Of a stretch of DNA of 64,000 nucleotides, positions 44,325 through 53,295 are shown piece by piece. Below the pieces are notes generated by a model that saw only the letters and a list, made by a program, of their open reading frames with translations, searched no databases and was not told the DNA's origin. Each line of letters starts with the position of its first letter. Positions within the stretch are counted from its first letter, which is position 1. Source of the stretch: Pseudoleptotrichia goodfellowii (GTDB lineage Bacteria; Fusobacteriota; Fusobacteriia; Fusobacteriales; Leptotrichiaceae); the NCBI RefSeq assembly GCF_007990505.1, contig NZ_AP019822.1, positions 1,178,001 to 1,242,000 on the forward strand. The letters are read 5' to 3'. The position numbers were made by a program, and so were the translations under genes.

Positions 44325-45524
44325 ATGAATTTTATTTACATTTCGCCGCACTTTCCTAAAACAAATTGGAATTTTTGCGACAGATTAAAACAAAACGGAG
44401 TAACTGTATTGGGGATTGCAGATGTTTCGTATGATGAACTGGATGAAAGACTTAGAAATTCTTTGACGGAATATTATAAAGTTTCTTCACTTGAAAATTA
44501 TGATGAAGTATTGAAAGCAGTGGGTTATTTTACTTTTAAATACGGAAAAATCGACTGGCTTGAATCCAATAATGAATACTGGCTTGAACAGGATGCAAGA
44601 TTACGTACGGATTTCAATATAAATACCGGGATAAAATCTGATGAAATTCTTAATATAAAAGAAAAATCTCTTATGAAAAATTCTTATAAAAAAGCCGGAG
44701 TGGGAACGGCACATTATCATACAGTTTCCACTTTGGAAGAAGGGAAAGAATTTGTAAAAAAAGTCGGATATCCTGTAGTAGTGAAGCCTGATAACGGAGT
44801 AGGGGCGAGCAATACTTACAGAATAAGAAATGAAAAGGAATTGACAGAATTTTATAAAAATCTGCCCAATGTAAAATATATTATGGAAGAATACGTTTCA
44901 GGGGATCTTGTTTCATATGATGCCATAATAGACGGAGAGGGAAATCCTATTTTTGAGTCGGGTATAACTTGGGAACCTACAATTATGGATATAGTCAATG
45001 AAGGACTTGATTTATATTACTATGTCAGAAAGGAATTGCCGCCGAAATTGGTTGATGCGGGAAGAAGAACGGTAAAAGGTTTCGGAGTAAAAAGCCGATT
45101 TATTCATACGGAATTTTTCAGATTAAAAGAGGATAAAGAAGGATTGGGCAAAAAAGGCGATTATATCGGACTGGAAGTAAATATGCGTCCTGCAGGAGGC
45201 TACACTCCTGACATGTACAACTATGCCAATAATACGGATGTTTATCAAATATGGGCTGATATGGTAGCTTTCGGGAAAATCGTGAATGCTTCTCTTAATG
45301 AAGATCTTGATAAATATTTCTGTGTTTACGTGAGCAGAAGAGATACAAGAAATTATGTTCACACCCATGAAGAAATAATCGAAAAATACAATAATCAGCT
45401 TGTAATGTATGAAAGAATGCCTGATTTGTATTCGGCAGCTATGGGAAATAATATGTATACTGCGAAATTTTTATTAAAAGAAGATATGGACGAATTTGTT
45501 GACTTTGTTCATAAAACTGTTTAA
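44325..45524 (+). CDS. ATP-grasp ligase of unknown specificity
   Basis: A 399-residue enzyme with an N-terminal Rossmann-like part (FIYISPHFPKTNWNF), then an ATP-grasp domain. Visible are the first ATP-binding lysine region YPVVVKPDNGVGAS, the adenine-binding hinge YIMEEYVSGD, and the metal-binding GLEVNMRPAGGYTPD. Such enzymes join a carboxylate to an amine or thiol through an acyl phosphate. The family-specific product is not identifiable. An esterase gene follows 33 nt later and is probably cotranscribed. This pairing is noted in a separate finding. Confidence 0.85.
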   Translation: MNFIYISPHFPKTNWNFCDRLKQNGVTVLGIADVSYDELDERLRNSLTEYYKVSSLENYDEVLKAVGYFTFKYGKIDWLESNNEYWLEQDARLRTDFNINTGIKSDEILNIKEKSLMKNSYKKAGVGTAHYHTVSTLEEGKEFVKKVGYPVVVKPDNGVGASNTYRIRNEKELTEFYKNLPNVKYIMEEYVSGDLVSYDAIIDGEGNPIFESGITWEPTIMDIVNEGLDLYYYVRKELPPKLVDAGRRTVKGFGVKSRFIHTEFFRLKEDKEGLGKKGDYIGLEVNMRPAGGYTPDMYNYANNTDVYQIWADMVAFGKIVNASLNEDLDKYFCVYVSRRDTRNYVHTHEEIIEKYNNQLVMYERMPDLYSAAMGNNMYTAKFLLKEDMDEFVDFVHKTV

Positions 45525-45557
45525 CAAAAAAAAACATATGAAAGAAGAGGTAATTTA

Positions 45558-46292
45558 ATGTATACGGAATATAAAAAAGATTACAGTAATCATTTAGGTA
45601 GAGAATTTGAATTTAAAAGATATGGAAACAGCGGAAAACCTTGTCTTGTTTTTCCGCCTCAGGACGGTCGTTATCACAATTATGAGGACTTTAAGATGGT
45701 AGAAACATTATCGGATTATATAGAAAGAGGAGAGTTGCAATTATTCTGTGTGGACAGCATTGACAGTGAAACATGGTCGGACAGAAACGGTAATCCGAGA
45801 GAAAGAATAGAAAAACAGGAAAAATGGTTTAAATATATGTCGGAAGAATTTATTCCGAAAATTTATGAGTGGACAGGAAGGCAGGATTTAATAGTAACAG
45901 GATGCAGTATGGGCGGTTCTCATGCGGGAATACTGTTTTTTCGTAGGCCCGATTTATTTGAAACACTTATTTCATTAAGTGGTGCTTATAATCCGTCAAT
46001 GTTTTTCGGAGATTATATGGATAATCTGGTTTATGATAATTCTCCTGTACATTTCCTTAAAAATATGCCTTCGGATCATTATTATCTGGATTTATACAGA
46101 CAGAAAAATATAATAATCTGTATCGGACAGGGAGCTTGGGAAGAAGACCTTATTCCCGGAAATAAAGAAATGGAAATAATTCTTAAAGAGAAAAATGTTC
46201 CCGCATGGGTTGATTTCTGGGGATATGACGTTGTACATGACTGGAACTGGTGGCAAGTTCAGATAAGGTATTTTATGAAGAAAGTACTGTAG
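45558..46292 (+). CDS. Alpha/beta hydrolase, esterase D-like
   Basis: The 244-residue protein has the nucleophile elbow GCSMGGSH (Ser about 117) and a C-terminal catalytic His in VVHDWNWWQVQ. This layout is typical of the putative-esterase family that includes esterase D and the antigen 85 relatives. An oxyanion segment CLVFPPQDGR lies near residue 30. It has no signal peptide, so it acts in the cytoplasm. The substrate is unknown, but its partner is an ATP-grasp ligase. Confidence 0.85.
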   Translation: MYTEYKKDYSNHLGREFEFKRYGNSGKPCLVFPPQDGRYHNYEDFKMVETLSDYIERGELQLFCVDSIDSETWSDRNGNPRERIEKQEKWFKYMSEEFIPKIYEWTGRQDLIVTGCSMGGSHAGILFFRRPDLFETLISLSGAYNPSMFFGDYMDNLVYDNSPVHFLKNMPSDHYYLDLYRQKNIIICIGQGAWEEDLIPGNKEMEIILKEKNVPAWVDFWGYDVVHDWNWWQVQIRYFMKKVL

Positions 46293-46301
46293 ATAGATTC
46301 A

Positions 46302-46332
46302 ACGGGAACTTTTATCATTGTTCCCGTATTTT
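46302..46332 (+). terminator. Weak terminator-like hairpin after the esterase gene
   Basis: ACGGGAAC (46302-46309) pairs perfectly with GTTCCCGT (46320-46327), followed only by ATTTTC. The short T-run may allow readthrough to the ABC genes. Confidence 0.5.
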
Positions 46333-46385
46333 CACAGTTAAATATACAAAAATTTCTCTTAATTTTAAAGAAAGGATAATAAAAA

Positions 46386-48116
46386 ATGTTAAAAAAGTTG
46401 CTTTCATACGTGAAAGAGTACAAAATACCGTCTATTTTATCGCCCTTATTCATTTCGGTAGAAGTTATGCTGGAAATACTGATACCGTTTTTAATGGCAT
46501 CGATAATAGATGACGGACTTGAAAAAGGAAATATGCAGCACATTTATTTTATCGGTTTTATAACCCTGATTGTTGCAATGGTTTCCCTTTACACAGGCTT
46601 TTCTGCAGGAAAACATGCAGCTAAAGCATCTGCAGGATTTGCAAAAAATATAAGAAAAGCAGTATTTTACAAAATACAGGATTTTTCTTTCACAAATATT
46701 GATAAGTTTTCGACTGCAGGACTTATAACAAGATTTACTACGGATATTGCAAATATACAAAATTCTTATCAGATGATTTTGAGAATTTTCGTAAGAGCTC
46801 CGTTAATGCTTATATTTGCTACATTAATGACTATCTACATAAATGCCAAATTATCTCTTATATTTATAGGGGCTATCGTGATTTTCGGAATAGTGATGAC
46901 CGTTGTTATTCTTCTTGTTTATCCTATTTTTACTAAAGCGATGAGAAAATATGACAACATTAATTCAAGTTTACAGGAAAATATTAACGGGATAAGAGTA
47001 GTAAAAGCATATGTCAGAGAAGATTACGAAATAAATAAATTTGAAAAAGCTACAGATGAACTGAAAAATACATTATTGTCAGCGGAGAAAATAGCCGTAT
47101 TTGTATCCCCGGCAATGTTATTCTGTATGTACGGATGTATCATTCTGCTTTCATGGTTCGGAGCGAAGATGATTGTCGTAAATGAGCTTACTACGGGACA
47201 GCTTATGAGTCTGTTTTCATATACGGCAAATATTATCATAAGTATTTTAATGGTAACTATGATAATCGTGAGATTGACAATTTCAAGAGCATCTGCCGAA
47301 CGTATTGTAGAAGTTCTGAATGAAGAGCCTACTATAAAAAATCCTGAAAATCCTGTATACGAAGTAAAAGACGGCTCAATTTCTTTTGAAAATGTGAACT
47401 TCAGTTACAGTAATAATCCCGATATTTTAAATCTTAAAAATATCAATCTTGAGATAAAACAGGGAGAAACAATAGGTATAATCGGAGGAACGGGAAGTGC
47501 AAAATCGGCTCTTGTTCAGCTTATTCCGAGATTGTACGATGTTCTAAACGGAACTGTAAAAGTCGGTGGAATAAATGTAAAAGATTATGATATAAAGACA
47601 TTGAGAGATAATGTGGCAATGGTACTTCAAAAAAATATATTATTTTCGGGAACTATAAAAGAAAATCTTATGTGGGGAAATAGAAATGCTACCGAAGAAG
47701 AAATGATACATGCATGTAAACTTGCCCAAGCCGATGAGTTTATTCAAAAATTCCCCGATAAATACGATACTTATATAGAACAGGGAGGCTCCAACATTTC
47801 GGGAGGTCAGAAACAAAGGCTTTGTATAGCAAGAGCATTGCTTAAAAATCCTAAAATACTTATTTTGGACGACTCTACAAGTGCTGTCGATACAAAAACT
47901 GACAGACTTATAAGAGAAGCCTTTAAAAATGAAATACCGAATATTACAAAAATTATTATTGCACAAAGAATTTCATCGATAAAAGAAGCAGATAAAATAA
48001 TAGTTTTAGACGATGGAAATATAAGCGGAACAGGAATCCACGAAGAATTAATTATTTCAAACAATATTTATAAAGAAGTACACGATTCTCAAGAGGAAGG
48101 AGGAAAAAATGAATAA
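46386..48116 (+). CDS. Heterodimeric ABC exporter subunit with degenerate ATP site
   Basis: The 576-residue half-exporter has six membrane helices (about 15-300) fused to an ATPase domain. Its Walker A is GGTGSAKSA: Ala372 replaces the glycine before Lys373, and Ala follows Ser374 where Thr is common. Walker B ends LDDSTSAVD, with Asp496 in place of the catalytic Glu. The signature ISGGQKQR is canonical. This is the degenerate-site subunit of a BmrC/BmrD- or TM287/288-like pair. The next gene starts within its last codons. Confidence 0.93.
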   Translation: MLKKLLSYVKEYKIPSILSPLFISVEVMLEILIPFLMASIIDDGLEKGNMQHIYFIGFITLIVAMVSLYTGFSAGKHAAKASAGFAKNIRKAVFYKIQDFSFTNIDKFSTAGLITRFTTDIANIQNSYQMILRIFVRAPLMLIFATLMTIYINAKLSLIFIGAIVIFGIVMTVVILLVYPIFTKAMRKYDNINSSLQENINGIRVVKAYVREDYEINKFEKATDELKNTLLSAEKIAVFVSPAMLFCMYGCIILLSWFGAKMIVVNELTTGQLMSLFSYTANIIISILMVTMIIVRLTISRASAERIVEVLNEEPTIKNPENPVYEVKDGSISFENVNFSYSNNPDILNLKNINLEIKQGETIGIIGGTGSAKSALVQLIPRLYDVLNGTVKVGGINVKDYDIKTLRDNVAMVLQKNILFSGTIKENLMWGNRNATEEEMIHACKLAQADEFIQKFPDKYDTYIEQGGSNISGGQKQRLCIARALLKNPKILILDDSTSAVDTKTDRLIREAFKNEIPNITKIIIAQRISSIKEADKIIVLDDGNISGTGIHEELIISNNIYKEVHDSQEEGGKNE

Positions 48117-49995
48117 ATCGGAAAACAAAGAAAATAAAGGAAAACAATTTAAAGCACTTTTACGATTAATAGGATATATGTTTAATCTGTATAAATTTCA
48201 TTTTGCAGCCGTTGTAATATTTATACTTTTAAGCTCTCTCAGTATGGTCAAAGGAACAATGTATACAAAACAGCTTATTGACGGCTATATCGTACCGAAT
48301 ATAGGAAATCCGAATATTGATTTTGCTCCTCTTGTAAAAATCATTCTTTCAATGATAGGAGTATATTCCGTAGGGATTTTATGCTCTTATTTATCAGGAA
48401 GATTCATGGTTGTTACAGCTCAGGGGACTTTGAAACAGTTGAGAGATGATGTTTTTATCCATATGGAAAAACTGCCTATAAAATATTTCGATACTCATGC
48501 TCATGGAGATATAATGAGTGTTTACTCAAGCGATATTGACACACTGCGTGACATGATAACGGAAAGTCTCGCCCAGATAATATCGGCAATAATAACAATC
48601 GTAAGTGTACTTGCTTCGATGTTTATTCTGAGTGTGCCTTTGACAATTTTTGCCGTATTTATGATAGTTCTCATAATTACTACGACAAAAATAATATCCG
48701 AAAAAAGCGGAAAGAATTTTAAAGAACAGCAGGAAAATATCGGTTCTGTAAACGGATATATAGAAGAAATGCTTGAAGGACTTAAAGTCGTTAAAGTCTT
48801 TTCCCATGAAGAAGAATCCAAAGAAAGATTTGACGATTTAAACGAAAAACTGTTTGTAAGTTCGGATAAAGCCAACAAATACGGAAATATTTTAGGCCCT
48901 GTTGTAGGAAACCTGGGAAATATAAACTTTGTGCTGACAGCTTCTATCGGATCCTTTTTGGCTCTTGGCGGCATAGGAGGATTCACTTTGGGGGGACTTG
49001 CTTCTTTCCTTCAGTTTACGAGAACATTAAATCAGCCTATAGCTCAAACAACACAACAAATAAATTCTGTTATGCTGGCAGCGGCGGGAGCTTTGAGAGT
49101 ATTTAAACTTCTTGATGAAAATCCCGAATTTGATGAAGGATATGTTACTCTTGTAAATGCTGAATTTGACAGCGAAAACAATATAAGAGAAACTGAAAAA
49201 CATACCGGAATGTGGGCTTGGAAACATCCTCACGAAGATGGAAATGTAACTTACGAAAAACTTCTCGGAGATGCAGTCTTTGAGCATGTAGATTTCGGTT
49301 ATAATGAAAATAAGATTATTTTGCACGATATTAATTTATATGCAGAGCCGGGGCAGAAAATAGCCTTTGTAGGAGCAACAGGAGCAGGAAAAACGACAAT
49401 TACGAATCTGATAAACAGATTTTATGATATACAAAACGGTAAAATAAGATATGACGGAATCAATATTAAAAAGATAAATAAATCTTATCTGAGAAAATCG
49501 TTGGGAATAGTATTGCAGGATACTCAGCTTTTTTCGGGAACTGTTGCAGATAACATTCGTTACGGAAAGCTGAATGCCTCTGATGAAGAAGTATATGCAG
49601 CGGCAAAACTTGCCAATGCTCATCATTTTATAAAGCATTTGCCCAAAGGATATGACACTTATCTGGCTAACGGAGGAGCAAATCTTTCCCAAGGACAAAG
49701 ACAGCTTCTTTCCATAGCAAGAGCTGCTATTGCCGATCCGCCTGTACTTATACTGGACGAAGCTACTTCAAGTATAGATACGAGAACAGAGAAAATCGTT
49801 CAGGAAGGAATGGACAAACTGATGAAAGGCAGAACAGTATTTGTAATAGCTCACAGACTTTCGACTATAAGAAATTCAGATGTGATAATGGTTCTCAATC
49901 AGGGAAGAATAATAGAAAGAGGAAGTCACGAAGAACTGCTTAAAATGAAAGGTATTTATTATCAGCTTTATACAGGAGGATTTGAACTTGAATAG
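48109..49995 (+). CDS. Heterodimeric ABC exporter subunit with active ATP site
   Basis: The 628-residue partner has six N-terminal membrane helices, a longer linker (about 360-400) and an ATPase domain. Walker A GATGAGKTT and Walker B LILDEATSS with the catalytic Glu are canonical, whereas the signature is LSQGQRQ, not LSGGQ. So its altered signature faces the degenerate Walker motifs of the first subunit, as in known asymmetric exporters. It overlaps the first subunit by 8 nt. The exporter probably handles drugs or lipids. Confidence 0.94.
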   Translation: MNKSENKENKGKQFKALLRLIGYMFNLYKFHFAAVVIFILLSSLSMVKGTMYTKQLIDGYIVPNIGNPNIDFAPLVKIILSMIGVYSVGILCSYLSGRFMVVTAQGTLKQLRDDVFIHMEKLPIKYFDTHAHGDIMSVYSSDIDTLRDMITESLAQIISAIITIVSVLASMFILSVPLTIFAVFMIVLIITTTKIISEKSGKNFKEQQENIGSVNGYIEEMLEGLKVVKVFSHEEESKERFDDLNEKLFVSSDKANKYGNILGPVVGNLGNINFVLTASIGSFLALGGIGGFTLGGLASFLQFTRTLNQPIAQTTQQINSVMLAAAGALRVFKLLDENPEFDEGYVTLVNAEFDSENNIRETEKHTGMWAWKHPHEDGNVTYEKLLGDAVFEHVDFGYNENKIILHDINLYAEPGQKIAFVGATGAGKTTITNLINRFYDIQNGKIRYDGINIKKINKSYLRKSLGIVLQDTQLFSGTVADNIRYGKLNASDEEVYAAAKLANAHHFIKHLPKGYDTYLANGGANLSQGQRQLLSIARAAIADPPVLILDEATSSIDTRTEKIVQEGMDKLMKGRTVFVIAHRLSTIRNSDVIMVLNQGRIIERGSHEELLKMKGIYYQLYTGGFELE

Positions 49996-50632
49996 AAAAA
50001 ACGGAATATCGGAAAATGACTTAAAGAAAAAACTTTTTAAATTTGTAAAAATTTTTATCGTTATTTTTCTTTTTCCGTTTATAATTATTCAACTTCTGAC
50101 TATTTCCGAAATGAAAAAAGAAAAAGACGGGAAAGATAAAAAAGTGGATTATGTTGTAGTTTTAGGAGGAAGAGTAAGAGGAGAAAAGCCTTCACGTTCT
50201 TTATATAAAAGGATTGAAAAAGCCGCCGAATATTTAAAAGAACACGAAAATATAAAAGTAGTGGCTTCGGGAGGTAAAGGAAAAGGAGAAGAAATTTCCG
50301 AAGCCGAAGCTATAAAAAGAGAATTGGTTAAATTGGGAATTTCCGAAAACAGAATAATTACAGAAGATAAATCTGTAAATACAGTGGAAAATTTTAAATT
50401 TACTTTAGAAAAAATAAAGGAAAACGAAAGTGAAAATAAAGAGAAAAAATTTAAAATACTTATAGTTACGAATGATTATCACGTATACAGATCAAAAAAA
50501 ATAGCGGAATTACTCGGATTTGAGGCTTACGGACTGGGAGCAAAAACTCCTTTGATTTCCCTTCCGAAATCTTATATAAGAGAATTTGCTTCGATAATTA
50601 AGTATTATTTTACTAAAAACAGTATTAAATAA
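49988..50632 (+). CDS. YdcF/DUF218-family protein
   Basis: A 214-residue protein with one N-terminal membrane helix (about 20-42) and a cytoplasmic or periplasmic DUF218 domain. The motifs are VDYVVVLGGRV, KVVASGGKGKGE, TVENFKFT and LIVTNDYHVYRS. The family includes SanA/YdcF proteins linked to envelope precursors, but a role here is inference. The start is TTG at 49988 with AGGAGG eight bases upstream; the TTG 6 nt earlier is too close to that site. The start lies inside the end of the ABC gene. Confidence 0.85.
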   Translation: MNRKNGISENDLKKKLFKFVKIFIVIFLFPFIIIQLLTISEMKKEKDGKDKKVDYVVVLGGRVRGEKPSRSLYKRIEKAAEYLKEHENIKVVASGGKGKGEEISEAEAIKRELVKLGISENRIITEDKSVNTVENFKFTLEKIKENESENKEKKFKILIVTNDYHVYRSKKIAELLGFEAYGLGAKTPLISLPKSYIREFASIIKYYFTKNSIK

Positions 50633-50643
50633 TGCGTTTTTTG

Positions 50644-50652
50644 TGGTATAAT
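50644..50652 (+). promoter_or_regulatory. Extended -10 promoter for the secreted protein gene
   Basis: TGGTATAAT is an exact extended -10, 34 nt upstream of the start at 50687. No -35 is clear. Confidence 0.6.
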
Positions 50653-50686
50653 ATAAAAAACAGATTTTAAAAGCAAAAGGAGAAAA

Positions 50687-51214
50687 ATGAAAAAATTATT
50701 ATTAGCAGCAATTTTGGCATTGGGAGTTCAGTCTTTCAGTTGCGAATTTATGAAAAACCCTGATTTATTACTCGGAAGAGTAATCGACAAATTAAAGTCG
50801 GAAAAAAAGACAAATGACATTTTTTGCGACAGCGATGAATTGAAAATGGCTTATTATATTATCGATAACGGTGATTATAATTTGAATATCGGAATAAAGT
50901 TGGGCATAAATCCGCAAACTACAAATAATGACTTCAGAAATGATTTTTATAAAAAGTTGACTGAATATACAAACGTTTTAAAGAATGTGGACAAGAAAAA
51001 TTTAAACGGATTGCCTTTACCTGATAAGGAAGTATTAAGATTTTACGGTTATGTGGAACCTGAAAAAAACTTCTTTTATATAGGAAAATATGAATATGAC
51101 AGAAAAACAAATAAGTACAAAATGGTAGTAAATTCTCAGGGAAAAACTATTTTTGACCAAATGGGATTATTTACAGGTGTTAATGTTGAATATTCCGATG
51201 AAATCGTATTCTAA
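50687..51214 (+). CDS. Secreted protein of unknown function
   Basis: The 175-residue protein has a classical signal peptide (MKKLLLAAILALGVQSFS), then a Cys at 19 that is not in a convincing lipobox. The remainder is charged and Lys/Asp-rich, with no motif I recognise. It has its own extended -10 promoter and AAGGAG. It probably resides in the periplasm. Confidence 0.75.
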   Translation: MKKLLLAAILALGVQSFSCEFMKNPDLLLGRVIDKLKSEKKTNDIFCDSDELKMAYYIIDNGDYNLNIGIKLGINPQTTNNDFRNDFYKKLTEYTNVLKNVDKKNLNGLPLPDKEVLRFYGYVEPEKNFFYIGKYEYDRKTNKYKMVVNSQGKTIFDQMGLFTGVNVEYSDEIVF

Positions 51215-51250
51215 AATCAATAAAATTTTAAAATAAACAGGAGTAGAGAG

Positions 51251-52156
51251 ATGAAGCAGAAAAAAATAAGAAAAGCTGTAATACCTGCAGCAGGATTGGG
51301 AACAAGAGTTTTACCCGCAACAAAAGCTCAGCCGAAAGAAATGTTGGCGATTGTAGATAAACCTGCGTTGCAGTATCTGGTTGAAGAACTTATAGATTCG
51401 GGAATAGAAGAAATATTAATTATTACAGGGAGAAATAAGGCTTCTATTGAAAATCATTTTGACTATTCTTATGAATTGGAGAAAACTTTAGAGGAAAATG
51501 GAAAAAAAGATTTACTTAAAGTTGTAGATGATATTTCCAAAATGTCCAACATTTACTATGTACGACAGAAAAAACCTTTAGGATTGGGACATGCAGTCGG
51601 ATGTGCCGAAGCGTTTGTAGGAAACGAGCCTTTTGTAGTGCTTCTCGGAGATGATATAATGTATGCCGATCCGTCTAAAGGAGAACTCCCTGTAACAAAA
51701 CAGCTTATTGACAAATACGAAGAATTAAATGGGGGAACCATTTTGGGTGTACAGGAAGTACCCGAAAAAGAAGTGGGAAAATACGGAATTATAAATCCTT
51801 TAAAAGAAATAGACAGTCAGACAGTGGAAGTGGAGAATTTTATAGAAAAACCTTCTGTAGAAGAAGCACCGAGCAGACTTGCAGCTTTAGGCAGATATGT
51901 ACTGGAGCCTGAAATATTTGAGTTTCTTAAAAAAACAAAACCGGGAAAAGGCGGAGAAATTCAGCTTACTGATGCAATTCTCGATATGAAAAATTCCGGG
52001 AAAAAATTATATGCTTACAATTTTAAAGGATTGAGATATGATACAGGAGATAAATTCGGAATGTTTGTAGCAAATGTGGAGTTCGGACTAAGACATCCTG
52101 AATTAAAAGACAGAACGAAAGAATATCTGAAAAAGTTATATGAAAGTATAAAATAA
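51251..52156 (+). CDS. galU: UTP-glucose-1-phosphate uridylyltransferase
   Basis: GalU makes UDP-glucose from UTP and glucose-1-phosphate. The 301-residue length fits. Motifs are VIPAAGLGTRVLPATKAQPKEML at the N-terminus (nucleotide loop), QKKPLGLGHAV, LLGDDIM and ENFIEKP. It lies 36 nt after the secreted protein gene and may share its transcript. UDP-glucose feeds envelope glycans. Confidence 0.95.
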   Translation: MKQKKIRKAVIPAAGLGTRVLPATKAQPKEMLAIVDKPALQYLVEELIDSGIEEILIITGRNKASIENHFDYSYELEKTLEENGKKDLLKVVDDISKMSNIYYVRQKKPLGLGHAVGCAEAFVGNEPFVVLLGDDIMYADPSKGELPVTKQLIDKYEELNGGTILGVQEVPEKEVGKYGIINPLKEIDSQTVEVENFIEKPSVEEAPSRLAALGRYVLEPEIFEFLKKTKPGKGGEIQLTDAILDMKNSGKKLYAYNFKGLRYDTGDKFGMFVANVEFGLRHPELKDRTKEYLKKLYESIK

Positions 52157-52176
52157 ATTCCCTTTGGAGAAATTCA

Positions 52177-53277
52177 ATGATAAAAACAGTTAAAAAAACA
52201 ATTTTATTTTGTATGTTTACAGTTTTATTCTGTAATATTGCTTTCTCATTAAAGGCTGAAAATAAAGCAGATATGAATGATGAAGGATATAAAGAAATAG
52301 AAAAAGAACTGAAAAATATTAAAGATAAGGAAAAAAACATAGATAAACAGTTGGATATGACAAAATGTACAGTCAAAACTTCAAAAACTAAAAGTAACTT
52401 GCCCGTATGTCAAAATTCAACAGCTTTTTTTCAAAATACAACTTCATATAAAAACAACAAACCTCTTAAAGTTTATCCTGACAAAGATGAAGTTCTGCTT
52501 GAAACACCTATAGTAGTCGAAACAAATACGAAAACAGATAAAGGAAATATACCTTCATCAGGAAAATATAACAAAAAGGTGAAAGAATACAAGGCAAATT
52601 ATGATTACGAGATCAATAAAAATACTAAAGTAGGAATAGGTCTTAATCATAAAGATAAAGAATTAAGGCAGTATAAGGATCAAAAACGTCACAAAAGAGA
52701 TGCCGATGATAATAATGTTTCTTTAAATACCGAATATGAAAAAGACGGTCTTACCTACAGAGGAGAAGTTGAATTCGGAAAAGGATATTATTATAAAAAA
52801 GGTATTAAAAATGAAACACCTCAAAGTCATTATGATTATATAAATTCCAGAGGAAATGTTTTATATAAAAAAGATTTGGGAAATGATACAGAACTTGTGC
52901 CTTCTGCAGAAGTAGAAATTAAAAATACTAATGAAAGAAATGTGGGTAATAATGGAAGAAATTATATACCTGCTGAAAATTCGGATATAGTAACTACTGC
53001 AGGAGTGAAACTGAAACAAAAATATAATGATAAAATAAAATGGGAAGTAGGCACTGAATATAAACAGAATATGAAAAATGTAATTACCGGGAAAACAAAT
53101 TACAATAAGAGTCTTAATAATGATACTTATGAGCGTGGAACGTTTATAACAGGAGCAAATGTTCAGTACAAAAAAGATGATTCGGTTACATACAAACTCG
53201 GATATAATTTTGAGAAAAACAGAGATTATAACAACCGTGTTTTGAATTTCAGTGTTACTTATCAAATAAAAGATTAG
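52177..53277 (+). CDS. Putative outer-membrane beta-barrel protein
   Basis: The 366-residue protein has an N-terminal signal peptide (about 1-27), a Lys/Glu-rich coiled segment (about 30-60), a Cys-bearing region and a C-terminal half of alternating hydrophobic/polar strands (YKANYDYEINKNTKVGIGL, NVQYKKDDSVTYKLGYNF). It ends VLNFSVTYQIKD, close to the final-strand pattern of outer-membrane barrels. I do not recognise a named family. It starts 20 nt after galU with TTGGAG upstream. Confidence 0.7.
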   Translation: MIKTVKKTILFCMFTVLFCNIAFSLKAENKADMNDEGYKEIEKELKNIKDKEKNIDKQLDMTKCTVKTSKTKSNLPVCQNSTAFFQNTTSYKNNKPLKVYPDKDEVLLETPIVVETNTKTDKGNIPSSGKYNKKVKEYKANYDYEINKNTKVGIGLNHKDKELRQYKDQKRHKRDADDNNVSLNTEYEKDGLTYRGEVEFGKGYYYKKGIKNETPQSHYDYINSRGNVLYKKDLGNDTELVPSAEVEIKNTNERNVGNNGRNYIPAENSDIVTTAGVKLKQKYNDKIKWEVGTEYKQNMKNVITGKTNYNKSLNNDTYERGTFITGANVQYKKDDSVTYKLGYNFEKNRDYNNRVLNFSVTYQIKD

Positions 53278-53295
53278 AAATTATCGGAGGTCGGA

